This document shows positions 1 through 9,460 of a DNA stretch of 64,000 nt, piece by piece. This DNA is from Megascapheus bottae (Eukaryota > Chordata > Mammalia > Rodentia > Geomyidae). The DNA lies in contig JANJXV010000014.1 in the NCBI GenBank assembly GCA_024803745.1, positions 4,419,001 through 4,483,000 of the forward strand. The letters are read 5' to 3'. The number at the start of each line of letters is the position of its first letter. The stretch's first letter is position 1. The notes below the pieces were generated by a model. It was not told the origin of the DNA, did not search any database, and worked only from the letters and a program-made list of their open reading frames with translations. The position numbers and the translations under genes are program-made.

Positions 1-26
1 GTGATCTGTAATTTTCTCATCTTTAG

Positions 27-87
27 GGTTCCCACTGGTGCCAACCATTATCCACGCCGTTACTAGAGCTCTGTACTTCAATGACAA
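27..87 (+). CDS. CALCR: CALCR exon: end of TM4 and start of extracellular loop 2
   Basis: The exon is 61 bp, bounded by acceptor AG (25-26) and donor GTAAGT (88-93). It reads [19 protein letters not shown] after a split glycine codon, which is TM4 leading into loop 2 of the calcitonin receptor. It ends two bases into an Asn codon completed by the next exon. Confidence 0.93.
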
Positions 88-3000
88 GTAAGTACTGTGA
101 TGATTCTATTCATTTTACTCATAGATACAATTAGTTTATTGAGTGTTTCCTTCATCATTTTCAGCTGCTGGCTGAGTGTGGACACTCATCTGCTGTACAT
201 CATCCATGGCCCTGTCATGGCAGCATTGGTGGTAAGAATTGGTGTTTAAATCTAGTAGTAGCTATTATCTCTTTGTTGGGAATGTTAAAAAATATACTTC
301 TAGGTAGTACATGTATGAAAACTTCAAGGTAAAATCAATTTAATGATACTCTATTATAAGAAAACCCATATTTTCCAACAAGTGTCTTCTGCTTTCTTTA
401 TAGAGGGAGAGGGTACTATCAGTTCATTTGTCTGCACCCCACAACTGCAGTATACTTTATTGCAAAAGATTTCCAAAGCTAGGGCCGGGAGTTTGGCCTA
501 GTGGTTAAAGTGCTTGCCTAGCATGCATGAAGACCCAGGTTCGATTCCTCCGTACCACATACATAGAAAAAAAGCCAGAAGTGGTGCTGAGGCTCAAGTG
601 GTAGAGCTCTAGCCTTGAGAAAGTCCAAGGACACTGCTCAGGCCCTGAGCTCAAGCCCAGGACTGGCAAAAAAAAAAAGATTTCCAAAGCTAGACTCTCC
701 TTACATAATTGAGAAAACCACTTTCTTCATTGCTGAAAAAGAAAATGAAATGCCATAGTGTATATTAACTCCTGTCTATAGCAAACAAAGCAAAGCCCTC
801 TTTTATGAGCCATTACCATAACAACTGCTGATCACACACATAAAGTATTTCAGGCATTACATAAGCATTGTGATGCTGTTCCTATTAGCCACCCTCTAAA
901 ATAGATACATCAAAATGAACCCAAAGAGTAGAGCAATCCCATTCCAAGTGTATAAATAATAGATGGCCATCAGGAAATATCTTCATGAACTCAAGGTATG
1001 AAGAGATTTCTAAAGCAGTCTATAAAAACACTTAAGAAAGCAGTTCATAAATTGCCTGTAAGACATGACCCTTGAGTGTGAAGATGGTTTTTGATATTCT
1101 TAGTAAGGCAATAAATTTATTAAAAGTTCAACCTCCTTAGCCATCAAGGCAATACAGATTAAACCTCAGTAGCTAACATGACACTCCACCTAGCATGGCT
1201 AACCCAAAAAGTTCTGGCTAAGGGTTGGCAAGGTGTAGAACTCCTGTGTAGTACTGGAGCGGATATAAAACAAAACCACTCTTTCAGAAACTCATCTTAC
1301 CAGTTCTGTTCCAACTTAAACCTGCTCTTACCATAGGAATTGGCTAGTCTGTTCCTGGGTGTTTCTACTGTGCTATATGGGAAGGAGGTCATCTTGCACC
1401 TTCTCTAGTAATAATATTCTATATCCTCTTTGAAGTGGTTGCTATACAGATAAATATGTTTGTCCAAATTTCCCAAATTTATGTCTGAAATCTGCATTTC
1501 CTTCATGTACATGATACTTCAATGAAGTTACTTTCTTTAAAAAAAAACTTGTTTATAAGGAAGCAGGGTTGGCTTTCTCTCCTACATAGGAATTTTTGAG
1601 ATAAAATTCTCAGTCCTTAGTTCACTCTCAGTTAAATAGTCCTGGTTAAGGGAAAGTCTTAATAATGAAAACACAAACTAGTGAGAGCTAAAAATGTTGT
1701 TCTAACTCTCCTTTATAAAAATTATAAACATCTAAGTAAAGATTAGATTACAGTTGAACCTAACCTAGTTACATGCAGAGGAAGTAGTTTCCCTTTGAGG
1801 AAAAGAAAGGAAAAATTGAAGCCAGCCCTAAAAAGGGTTTTCAGTTATACCGAAGCCCCCAGAATTCTGAGGGAACTATGCTGTCCATCAGACTATCTTT
1901 TATGTTGTGTGCAGGGGACATCTACTCCCCTGCTTGTCAAACAGGAACTGAGGACCATCCAAGTCTCTACCACCTGTCAAAATAATTTGCTCATGATCTC
2001 ATATCTTTACAGGTCAATTTCTTCTTCCTGCTGAACATTGTCCGGGTGCTTGTGACCAAGATGAGGCAGCACCATGAGGCGGAATCTTACATGTACCTGA
2101 AGGCTGTGAAGGCCACCATGATCCTGGTGCCCCTGCTGGGAATCCAGTTCGTTGTCTTTCCCTGGAGGCCCTCCAACAAGCTGCTTGGGAAGATATATGA
2201 TTACCTCATGCACTCTCTGATTCATTTCCAGGTAAAGAAACCAATGATTTATTCAGCTAGTTTCACCATCTTACTCTAAAGCCTGTGATCTTAAATGTCA
2301 CAATACAGTCTTCAATTCAATATACCCAACCTGGATTTTGAAGGAAATCAGGTTTTTCAAGGCACTGGCTTCTGTTGTGCCTTGATCTCAGGATCCTCAC
2401 TGGCTCCACTCAGGCAGTGATCAGACATTCCCTTTATAAATTACTGTGACTCTGGAGTAATATGAAGCAAGGTATTTGCACCGAATTTCCCATATATCCT
2501 GCTTTGTCATCTTTCAACTGTCAGACAAATGTCAGAAATCCATCCATAACAGCTCAGTGAATATAAAGCAAAGTTGTGCCTGAATCCAAGGAGGGAATCA
2601 AGTTTCAGAGGCTGTCCTGGGCTGCATAGACTCCAGCACACTGGCTGCTTTTTCCATTCACCTGAAAGCTTTGTCCCAGATCAAATCACAGAGCTAGGTT
2701 TTCTAAGCTCAAGACAGGTCATTGGAACTAGCGCTGTGGCTCAGGGGTAGGACAGTAGCCTTGAGCTCAAGGACAGCACCCAGGCTAAGTTCAAGCCCCA
2801 TGATCCACCAAAAAAAAAAAAAAGAAAGAAAAAGAAAAAACAAAAAAGAAAAATATAGATTCTTGCGAGAAGGGTGGGTGAGGTTCTATTCTGTGACACA
2901 AATATTACACAGATGTTTTCCTGTCTCAATTATAGTTTTCAAATTAGTTTCACTTTTAACTGCCAAAGATTATTAATGTAAGGAGGATGCCAACATTAAT

Positions 3001-6000
3001 TGGGTTGAAAAAGTTTAGGTGTTTCATTTCTTGTTGTTGTTGTTGTTGTTGTGTATTATAAGCCCACAGCTACGCACTGTGACACTTGTGCTTTTAAAAG
3101 ATCCATTTGCTGAATGCTATAAGACATATTAACTGAATTTACTAGAATTCTCTTGATTTCTGAACAATAGACTTCCAACAAGAAAATACATTTCTAATGG
3201 AATAATTTTGAGATATAACCTGAATAGAAAGAATAATTCTCAAGCCTCATGTGCTATTGCAGTTATGACATGACTCCAGGCAATTTTGTATATTAATTAG
3301 GAAACAACATGCACAAAAAAACCCTTCAATTCTATTTTTCCTTCTCTTTTTTAGGGCTTCTTTGTTGCGACTATCTACTGCTTCTGCAACAACGAGGTAG
3401 GCAAGAACTTCCTGCAATGCTATCCCCCCATCTGTAAAAAATATTTCTTGTTTCCAAAGGGTTTTAGCACACATTTCTTTGAATTTCATATGCATAATTG
3501 ATCTCATAGGATTTTAGGACTAAGTCACATTATGTTTTCCACTATATCAGATGAAACTTACCTGTGGCTACATGGTAGGAACACAGGTAGGATATGGATA
3601 GGGAGCTATATTCTTACCATTTAGTGGTATCCTGGACCAGTCAGTACCTCTAGTGGCAAAGCCAAAACAACTCTGAGAGTTCCCATAGAAAGAGAAACTA
3701 TTTCTCAATCCTCATGGAAGATTCATTCCCTAGTTAGGACAGAGCCAATATCCTACCAGTTTTCACTTGTTTGCCATTTTCAAGTTATTTGATTCTACTG
3801 TCAGAACACTGCTTCACATGTTGAAAATCATCCTAATGTTAAATGAAAATGATGTTCAAGTTAAATATAGATATATATGCATTATCTGAATAATCAGATA
3901 AGTAGAATCTAGAGATTTATGTGGCAGGTGTTCTTGGAGGTAAGAGTACCCTTTCTGGGGGGAGGGTAATGGGTACCAAGACATGTGAAAGGGTATCAAT
4001 GTATGTGAATTAATGCACCTTCTATCTGGCAAATATCATGTAACCCTTTTATTAATTACAATAAAAAATATTAAAAAAATAAATAAAAAGTCAAAAAATA
4101 GTACCCTTTCTTTGAAGAACATCTTGCCTGGGAATTCAATTTCTAACACATGAAAGTAGAGCTGCTATTGTCCCAACATAGTTGTGGTGACAACTAAGAC
4201 CGGAGTCCCAGTTTAGTTAACTAAACTAACATTGTCTAGGATTCTTCTCTAAGACCTTTGGGAAAGTGATCTGTACTTCTTCTAGGATTGTATAATTTTG
4301 CTGAAAAGATATTTGAAATAATTCCTATTGATTGTCCCATGACACAATTACACTTCATTTTAGATATTAACATATTTCCTATTTATAACATTTCCTGTTA
4401 CTAATTAGATCTATTTTCTAGCCATAATTGACAGATGCTTAATCTATTTTCTATTGTTTACTTCTTTAGTTAAATAATACTCAGTGAACAACAAAATATG
4501 TTTCTGCTCTGTGGCCCATTGCCCGTTGTGGGAATTTTAATTTCTTTCCTTTTCATTAGTAAACTTTATTCCTTCTTACCTTTATCTAACAGCTCATTCC
4601 TTATTCAAAAAAGTTATGTTGTGGGCCGGGAGTTTGGCCTAGTGGTTAAAGTGCTTGCCTAGCATGCATGAAGACCCGGGTTCGATTCCTCAGTACCACA
4701 TACATAGAAAAAAGCCCGAAATGGTGCTGAGGCTCAAGTGGTAGAGCTCTAGCCTTGAGAAAGTCCAAGGACAGTGCTCAGGCCCTGAGCCCAAGCCCAG
4801 GACTGGCAAAAAAAAAAAAGTTATGTTGTGTATTTATTATTGCCAATAGCTAGCCTAGGATTAGGTAAGAGAAATTCTTATATTGTTAGCTGCTAGAGAA
4901 ATCCTCTCTTCTTATTTGAGAGTAAAATGTAATCGGTGAAAATGGCTTAAATTATGTTAAGTAGCATATTCCCAGTGAATGCTTTTGCTTTTTTGCATTG
5001 TTTCAGGCAGCACATAATAACAAAAAAAAAGAGGCTAATATAACAATCAGATTCGGGGGAGGGGGATGCTTTGAAGTCACAAGAGAACTTAGTGCATTTA
5101 TAAAAAGACCACAAGATTTATTGTGCCTTACCTATGACGCTGTCACTGGGAGTGCCAGAAACAGAAAGCAAACCCAGAGGTACTCCTAACAATTACACTG
5201 GCTTGAGTTCATTTGATGTATCGTCTCTGGGTTGTAGTTGTTTGTTTCTGTTGTTGTTTTTAATAAAAGAAGCCATTTCCATTATCAGTAAGATTCTGCT
5301 ACTGGAAGACTGGGTCAGTGTGACATTTCTAATAACATAGATATTGTATACTATGTCAAATATAATATCACAGCCTCTAGTTGTCAAACATCTGGGCCTC
5401 CACTGGGCATTCTGTGTACAGAGCTATGTATCGCTTGGAAGAAGCGATTTCCAGGTGTGCAAGACAAAACTGGGATGGGACTTCGTCGCACTGAATATTG
5501 AGTTTTGGCAACTGAGCAGTTCAGAGGCAAATATGTCAGTTTCAAAATGGTGCGATTGAATTTTTCATTTTCATTCATTACTGGTATGCAGTCAGTGGAG
5601 GGGTGCGGGGTAGAGCAGGGAAGGAATTGGGAGAAGTATCAAAACAAGAATCAGAAACTGCCCGAGAGCATTACGTAGGTATCAAACACTTTCTGCAATT
5701 CTTCTAATAAATTAATGATGAGGTATCTAAGGGGCCTCCCAAAGATCAGAGCTGAAAATAAGGAAGTGCTTTTGGAGTAGTAGTTTAGTACTGAGGATGC
5801 TCACATCTCCTTAGATGTTCTCTCTTCTTCCTGACACTAGACATCACTGTAGATCACAGTCAGTTGTAACAATTGCAGTTCCACACCATCCTACACGGGC
5901 TCCATATTTCAAACTTGGCACTAAATCACTTAATAAAACCACGGGTAGGGTGGATGTAAAGTGATTGGTGTTCTTTGTTCTTATTTTAATGTCAGAGATA

Positions 6001-7553
6001 AGTTTATATCTAATAAGTCTATTGATTTTCAGAAGCAATGAAAATCTCCGCAGTGGGTTTTGTTGTTTTGTTTTGAAGAGCACAGATTCAAAGTTCTTAT
6101 TCTTATCACCAAAGCAGCATCAGGTTCCACCTGTAATATTGTAAGAGATAATTGCCCTTATTAAATTGTAAATATTGCAATGTCATTTGCTTGCAGCTCA
6201 GGGTCTCTTTTTATATGTGTGGTTTATAAATTGAAGCAGATTACCCTCTTCACACACAAGGATGGGTTATAATTTTAGAATGCAATTAGAGAAGGTTGTG
6301 AACTTTCTGTAATAATAACTTTAAAAATTAAAATAGACATCGAGTGCTTCGCCCTCGTTCTGAGCTGAGTGCTTCAATATGCATGGATACTCTAATTGAG
6401 GATTCTTTTTTTAAAGTGGTGAGACAAAACAAACTGTTTTTACTGGGCTCTTTTGAAAACTCAGGTTAAACTTACATCTATCTCTCTGTCTTAGCTAGCC
6501 CTAAATATTTATATCAAATTTGGGTATAAGCACAATCTTGGTGTTCAATAGATGTTGAATCTATAGAAAATATCAGTTTCACTTCTCAGGACGTTGCTTC
6601 TCCAAAAGTACATACTGTCCATATTTTATGATAGTCTCCTATTATGTGTTTATCATTATCCAACATACTAGACATCTTTTGAAGGAGATTGAGATCTTAT
6701 TCTTAAAGGGTCTTCTTTGCCATTCACTGATAGTTCACACTTCTAATCCCAGATACTCAGGACAGTGACGTTTCGAAATCAGCCAGGGCAGAAAATTAAC
6801 CAGCAAAAAAAGCCAGGAGGGGAAGCTGTGGAGCTGAGCGCCAGTGATAGAACCGCAGACATGAGTGAAAATGCCTAGCAAGGATGTGAGGCCCCAAGTT
6901 CAAGGCCCAGTTGGGAGACACACACACACATGCACCCCTTAACCAAAGTTTTACCTCATCTCAAGCCATGCTGAATAGGAATAAACACACTCGATGGGGA
7001 TGTAACCATAGCATGTAGAAGTTTATGCTATGGTTGGTTCACGCATATGCTTTCTGGATGGAATTTCACTTAAAATGTTGCACGCTCACGAGTGAGCATC
7101 AGATACAAGTGATCTAGCCCTCTTCCCTACGGTGTGATGTGCACACCCTATCACGAAACCAAATCAGCCTTCGCTCCCTAGGTGGTGTTGCCCCTGAGAG
7201 CCAACAACAAACAGCCTGGTGAGAACTGAGTAGAGAAGCCAGTCAGCCTCCCCTGCTGATCCACTCCCATCCTGGGTGCTCACCCTCCCCCGCTCTTCCC
7301 TCTCCAGGTCCAAACCACCTTGAAGCGCCAGTGGAACCAGTTCCGAATCCAGTGGAGCCAGCGCTGGGGTCGCCGCCGCCGCCGCCGGCCTCGCCGCTCG
7401 GCTTCCCGCACCGCCTCCGCCTCCGCCGAGGCCGGCCAGCTCCCCGTTTACATCTGCCATCAGGAGCTGAGGGAGATGGGGCCCCACAGCCCCGAGGGGG
7501 CCGAGAGCATCCCCATGAATGTCCTCCAGCAAGAGCAAGAGTCCTCGGCGTGA
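27..7553 (+). CDS. CALCR: Calcitonin receptor, C-terminal half (five exons joined)
   Basis: The gene encodes a class B (secretin family) seven-helix plasma-membrane receptor for calcitonin; with RAMP proteins it forms amylin receptors and signals mainly through Gs/cAMP. Coding exons are 27-87, 165-231, 2013-2231, 3355-3396 and 7308-7553, all with GT-AG introns and one open frame giving 210 residues to the stop. In order they encode the end of TM4, extracellular loop 2 with the conserved CW pair, TM5, intracellular loop 3, TM6 with the class B P-x-x-G motif (LVPLLGIQF), loop 3 (PWRPSNK), TM7 and the cytoplasmic tail ending in ESSA. The N-terminal hormone-binding domain and TM1-3 lie upstream of the window. 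The tail differs from other mammals in an arginine run. Identity is certain from the protein sequence; the exact first base of the first exon depends on the acceptor AG at 25-26. Confidence 0.96.
165..231 (+). CDS. CALCR: CALCR exon: extracellular loop 2 and start of TM5
   Basis: The exon is 67 bp, with acceptor TTTTCAG ending at 164 and donor GTAAGA at 232. It reads [20 protein letters not shown] followed by LV. The Cys is the loop 2 partner of the disulfide conserved in class B receptors. The upstream intron is only 77 bp (88-164). Confidence 0.95.
232..2012 (+). other. CALCR intron, mostly unique
   Basis: The intron is between the TM5 exons. It holds one ID-type dimer SINE (483-675). The rest, 694-2012, is AT-rich sequence with no gene, RNA or repeat I recognise. 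Confidence 0.7.
483..675 (+). mobile_element. ID-type dimer SINE with target-site duplication
   Basis: The sequence starts GGCCGGGAGTTTGGCCTAG (tRNA-like A box region), has GGTTCGATTCC (B box), a second ID-like half (GTGGTAGAGCTCTAGCC) and an A tail. An 18-bp direct repeat, AAAGATTTCCAAAGCTAG, flanks it at 465-482 and 676-693. The perfect duplication indicates a young insertion. Confidence 0.92.
2013..2231 (+). CDS. CALCR: CALCR exon: TM5, intracellular loop 3, TM6, extracellular loop 3
   Basis: The exon is 219 bp, exactly 73 codons, between TTTACAG and GTAAAG. It encodes [17 protein letters not shown] (TM5 into loop 3), the G-protein-contacting loop with [11 protein letters not shown]6 ([15 protein letters not shown]) and [19 protein letters not shown] leading into TM7. 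The substitutions visible against the mammalian family are conservative. Confidence 0.97.
2728..2846 (+). mobile_element. Short SINE, right-half ID-like unit only
   Basis: The sequence has GCGCTGTGGCTCAGGGGTAG, AGCCTTGAGCTCAAGGACAG and TTCAAGCCCCATGATCC, then an A-rich tail. This matches the right half of the B1/ID dimers elsewhere in the window, without the left half. No clear flanking duplication was found. Confidence 0.75.
2847..3354 (+). other. CALCR intron segment with a (TTG)n run
   Basis: AT-rich intron sequence with a short TTG tandem run at about 3032-3050. I recognise nothing else in it. Confidence 0.6.
3355..3396 (+). CDS. CALCR: CALCR 42-bp exon: middle of TM7
   Basis: The exon is 42 bp and encodes [14 protein letters not shown] between TTTTTTAG and GTAGGC. 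Both flanking junctions are in phase 0, so skipping it removes 14 residues of TM7 without a frameshift. This is the exon whose omission gives the receptor isoform lacking exon 13 described in other mammals. The donor GTAGGC is weaker than the neighbouring donors. Confidence 0.95.
3957..4099 (+). mobile_element. Very short 5'-truncated LINE-1 tail
   Basis: About 143 bp of the 3' end of the young LINE-1 family seen elsewhere here (GGGTACCAAGACATGTGAAA, then ACCCTTTTATTAATTACAAT) plus an A-rich tail. It is flanked by the 12-bp repeat AGTACCCTTTCT at 3945-3956 and 4100-4111. Confidence 0.88.
4624..4813 (+). mobile_element. ID-type dimer SINE with target-site duplication
   Basis: It has the same structure as the copy at 483-675. 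A 17-bp direct repeat, AAAAAAGTTATGTTGTG, lies at 4607-4623 and 4814-4830. The B box reads GGTTCGATTCC, intact. Confidence 0.92.
6725..6920 (+). mobile_element. Decayed B1/ID dimer SINE
   Basis: CTAATCCCAGATACTCAGGA and GCCAGGGCAG resemble a B1 left half. The right half ends GGCCCCAAGTTCAAGGCCCAG. It is strongly diverged, so an old copy. A short CA run follows. Confidence 0.6.
7308..7553 (+). CDS. CALCR: CALCR last coding exon: cytoplasmic tail
   Basis: The acceptor is CTCTCCAG (ends 7307); the exon has 81 codons and then TGA at 7551-7553. It starts [20 protein letters not shown], the membrane-proximal helix 8 region, then a run of six Arg codons (CGC x5, CGG; 7371-7388), [17 protein letters not shown], the conserved block [12 protein letters not shown] and the end EQESSA. 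The exon is far richer in G+C than its surroundings. Ser/Thr residues in the tail are potential phosphorylation sites for desensitisation, by analogy with other class B receptors. Confidence 0.96.
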   Translation, partial: VQTTLKRQWNQFRIQWSQRWGRRRRRRPRRSASRTASASAEAGQLPVYICHQELREMGPHSPEGAESIPMNVLQQEQESSA

Positions 7554-7794
7554 AGGGGAAGCCGCAGGCGAAGGCGCGCCCCGAGCCCCAAGCCCCAGCC
7601 CTTCTCCCCTGGGGGAGACCGATGAAGACCTGTCCCGGTGACTCCCGCCCCCCAGGAGCCCTCAACCTGAAGAAAGTCATTCTTGGTACTATCGCTTTGG
7701 GAGACGGTCTAGGAATGGAGTCTCCCACTGCAACTCGTGAACCCCACCCTCTACCCCGGACTGTCGTAGTCATGCTAGTCAAGTATCCAAGAAA

Positions 7795-7800
7795 AATAAA
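7795..7800 (+). promoter_or_regulatory. CALCR: Proximal poly(A) signal AATAAA, CALCR
   Basis: A canonical hexamer lies 242 bases after the stop codon. Whether it is used is unknown. A TTGATCTTAGTTC stretch follows, with a T/G-rich segment further on. Confidence 0.4.
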
Positions 7801-9437
7801 AACACAGTGGAATTGATCTTAGTTCAGATACAGGGTGCTCCTTGTTAATCTTGAGCCATTTCTAGCTTTGGAAAAAAAATTCAAACCTCTCTCTTTCTCT
7901 TTCTCTCTCTCTGTTTTCTTTTTAAACTCTGGGTTTTGACGCAGACTATTTCTTGTATTTGACTATGGATCTATTTTTAATCTTGTTATTTAAACCAATT
8001 CTGATGTGTCTCGTGGCCTCGGGAAGATAAAATGAGTTTCCAATCTAAGATGACTAAGAAAGTGAAGAAAAGACCTGCATTTTGGCAGAGAGATGTAATG
8101 CTTTGAAAGAAAAGAGTTGGTTTCCTGGAACTATTCCATGCCCAGCTTGGTCTGGGGACTAATTCTGTGGACTGCGGCAGGTTCTAGCTGTTGGAAGGAA
8201 TTGGTCATCATGTGGAATGCGCTCTGGTTGCTGACATTTATAAATCGGGAGGCCACAAAGAATCCATCACCAAACTTCACAGAACTGCCAAAAATGTAAT
8301 TTTTCGTGGAAGAAAATTCTCTTTAAAGAGTTTTCCACTTTCCTAAATGCTAGGGTTTCTAAAGCAAACACACTGGGGTTTATAAAGCACATTACCTCTT
8401 GTGCCCTTGGGTGCTATCTAGCAGTAAAAGATAAATTTGTTTAAGACTGGTAATTAAAAGATTCCATAGAAGTCCATTAACTGCTTTCCACCCAGCTTCA
8501 GCAGTTAACAAGATCAGAGCCTTTTCCAGGATTATTCAGTATGGATTAATTAGAAATTGGTTTGTAGTTGATCTCTTGTATTAGCAAAACAGAAAAAAGT
8601 TTGCCTCTATGCTAATTTATGTTAAAATAAGAGTTTCTTGTTAAAACTCAGTGTTACATTTCCACATCTCTTTGCTTCCCAGTATAAGATCTTTATTTAA
8701 AAAAAAAAACAAAAAAAAGAAAAAGGCCAGTATCATCACTTACTATGTTGAAATCTTCTAAATCTCATGTCTTATCCAAATCATCTTTTGCTACTGACTT
8801 TCAGAGGTGATGTAGTTGTGGAAAGACAATAAGTGGATTCATTCTGGTTACTTATTTAGTGTACCCAGAGAAAATTCTATTTCTCCAGTGAGATGTATTT
8901 TGGATACTACTGCAGTTTAAATCTCCTTTACTGAGTGCAAGGGAGGAACAGCAAAGAAGGCATTTTTCCAATCACAGTGTTATGTAGTGATGTTTTGTTT
9001 ACAAACTTGGAAAACAATTCCAGGCAGCTCTCGTACAAATGTGATAATCTATTGCTGAAGTATTTTAGATGTTGTTGTGCTAATGTAGTAGTGACTGAAC
9101 AGATTCCTGTAGTATTGTAAATAGTGCCAAAGTTGTGTGAACTGCTTCTGCTGTGTACGTGTTTAAATCAATATGGAGCATATTAAAAGGCAAAAAAAAC
9201 TATATATTTGCATATTTTTCTAAAAATTACATGATTCATCTTTTCATTCACTCATCATGTCTGCTACTCATTCATTCCATGCTTTCTTTTCCATTTCAGC
9301 CATGAGCTGCTGATACTCCACCTTGCTTGTTTTACAGGAGGAGGAATGAGACCCCACAACTATAGGTTAGGAAACATGTGAAAAATCTCTAGGTCCTTAA
9401 CTTTATTAGTGTAGCCACCTTCAATCTTCAATTTGAC

Positions 9438-9443
9438 AATAAA
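9438..9443 (+). promoter_or_regulatory. CALCR: Distal poly(A) signal AATAAA, CALCR
   Basis: A canonical hexamer lies about 1.9 kb after the stop codon, which fits a CALCR 3' UTR of usual length. It sets the tentative gene end near 9,460. Confidence 0.5.
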
Positions 9444-9460
9444 CTTACTGCCTCAGCTCT

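Larger units (their letters stand above)
3397..7307 (+). other. Large CALCR intron before the last exon
   Basis: The intron is 3.9 kb with GT-AG ends. It contains an extremely short LINE-1 tail (3957-4099), an ID dimer SINE (4624-4813) and a decayed B1/ID SINE (6725-6920). The stretch 4831-6720 has no repeat or gene I can name. Part of it, about 6120-6480, is complex non-repetitive sequence that could be a conserved intronic element, but nothing shown here proves that. Confidence 0.65.
7554..9460 (+). other. CALCR: CALCR 3' untranslated region
   Basis: The stretch continues without a splice signal from the stop codon. Two AATAAA signals are visible: 7795-7800 and 9438-9443. Using the second gives a UTR of about 1.9 kb, similar to what I recall for other mammals. 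The first would give a short form of about 0.27 kb. A CT-rich run lies at about 7888-7915. No gene is seen in the reading frames here. The 3' end is an estimate. Confidence 0.6.

Noticed and set aside
232..7307. Search for the intronic microRNAs known from CALCR (miR-489 and miR-653)
   Set aside because: In human they lie tens of kilobases upstream of the 3' end, beyond the left edge here. I saw no matching hairpin in these introns.
7243..7782. Open frame of 179 codons on the minus strand and another of 161 on the plus strand over the last CALCR exon
   Set aside because: Both are shadows of the GC-rich CALCR coding exon, where stops are rare in all frames. Neither resembles a known protein.
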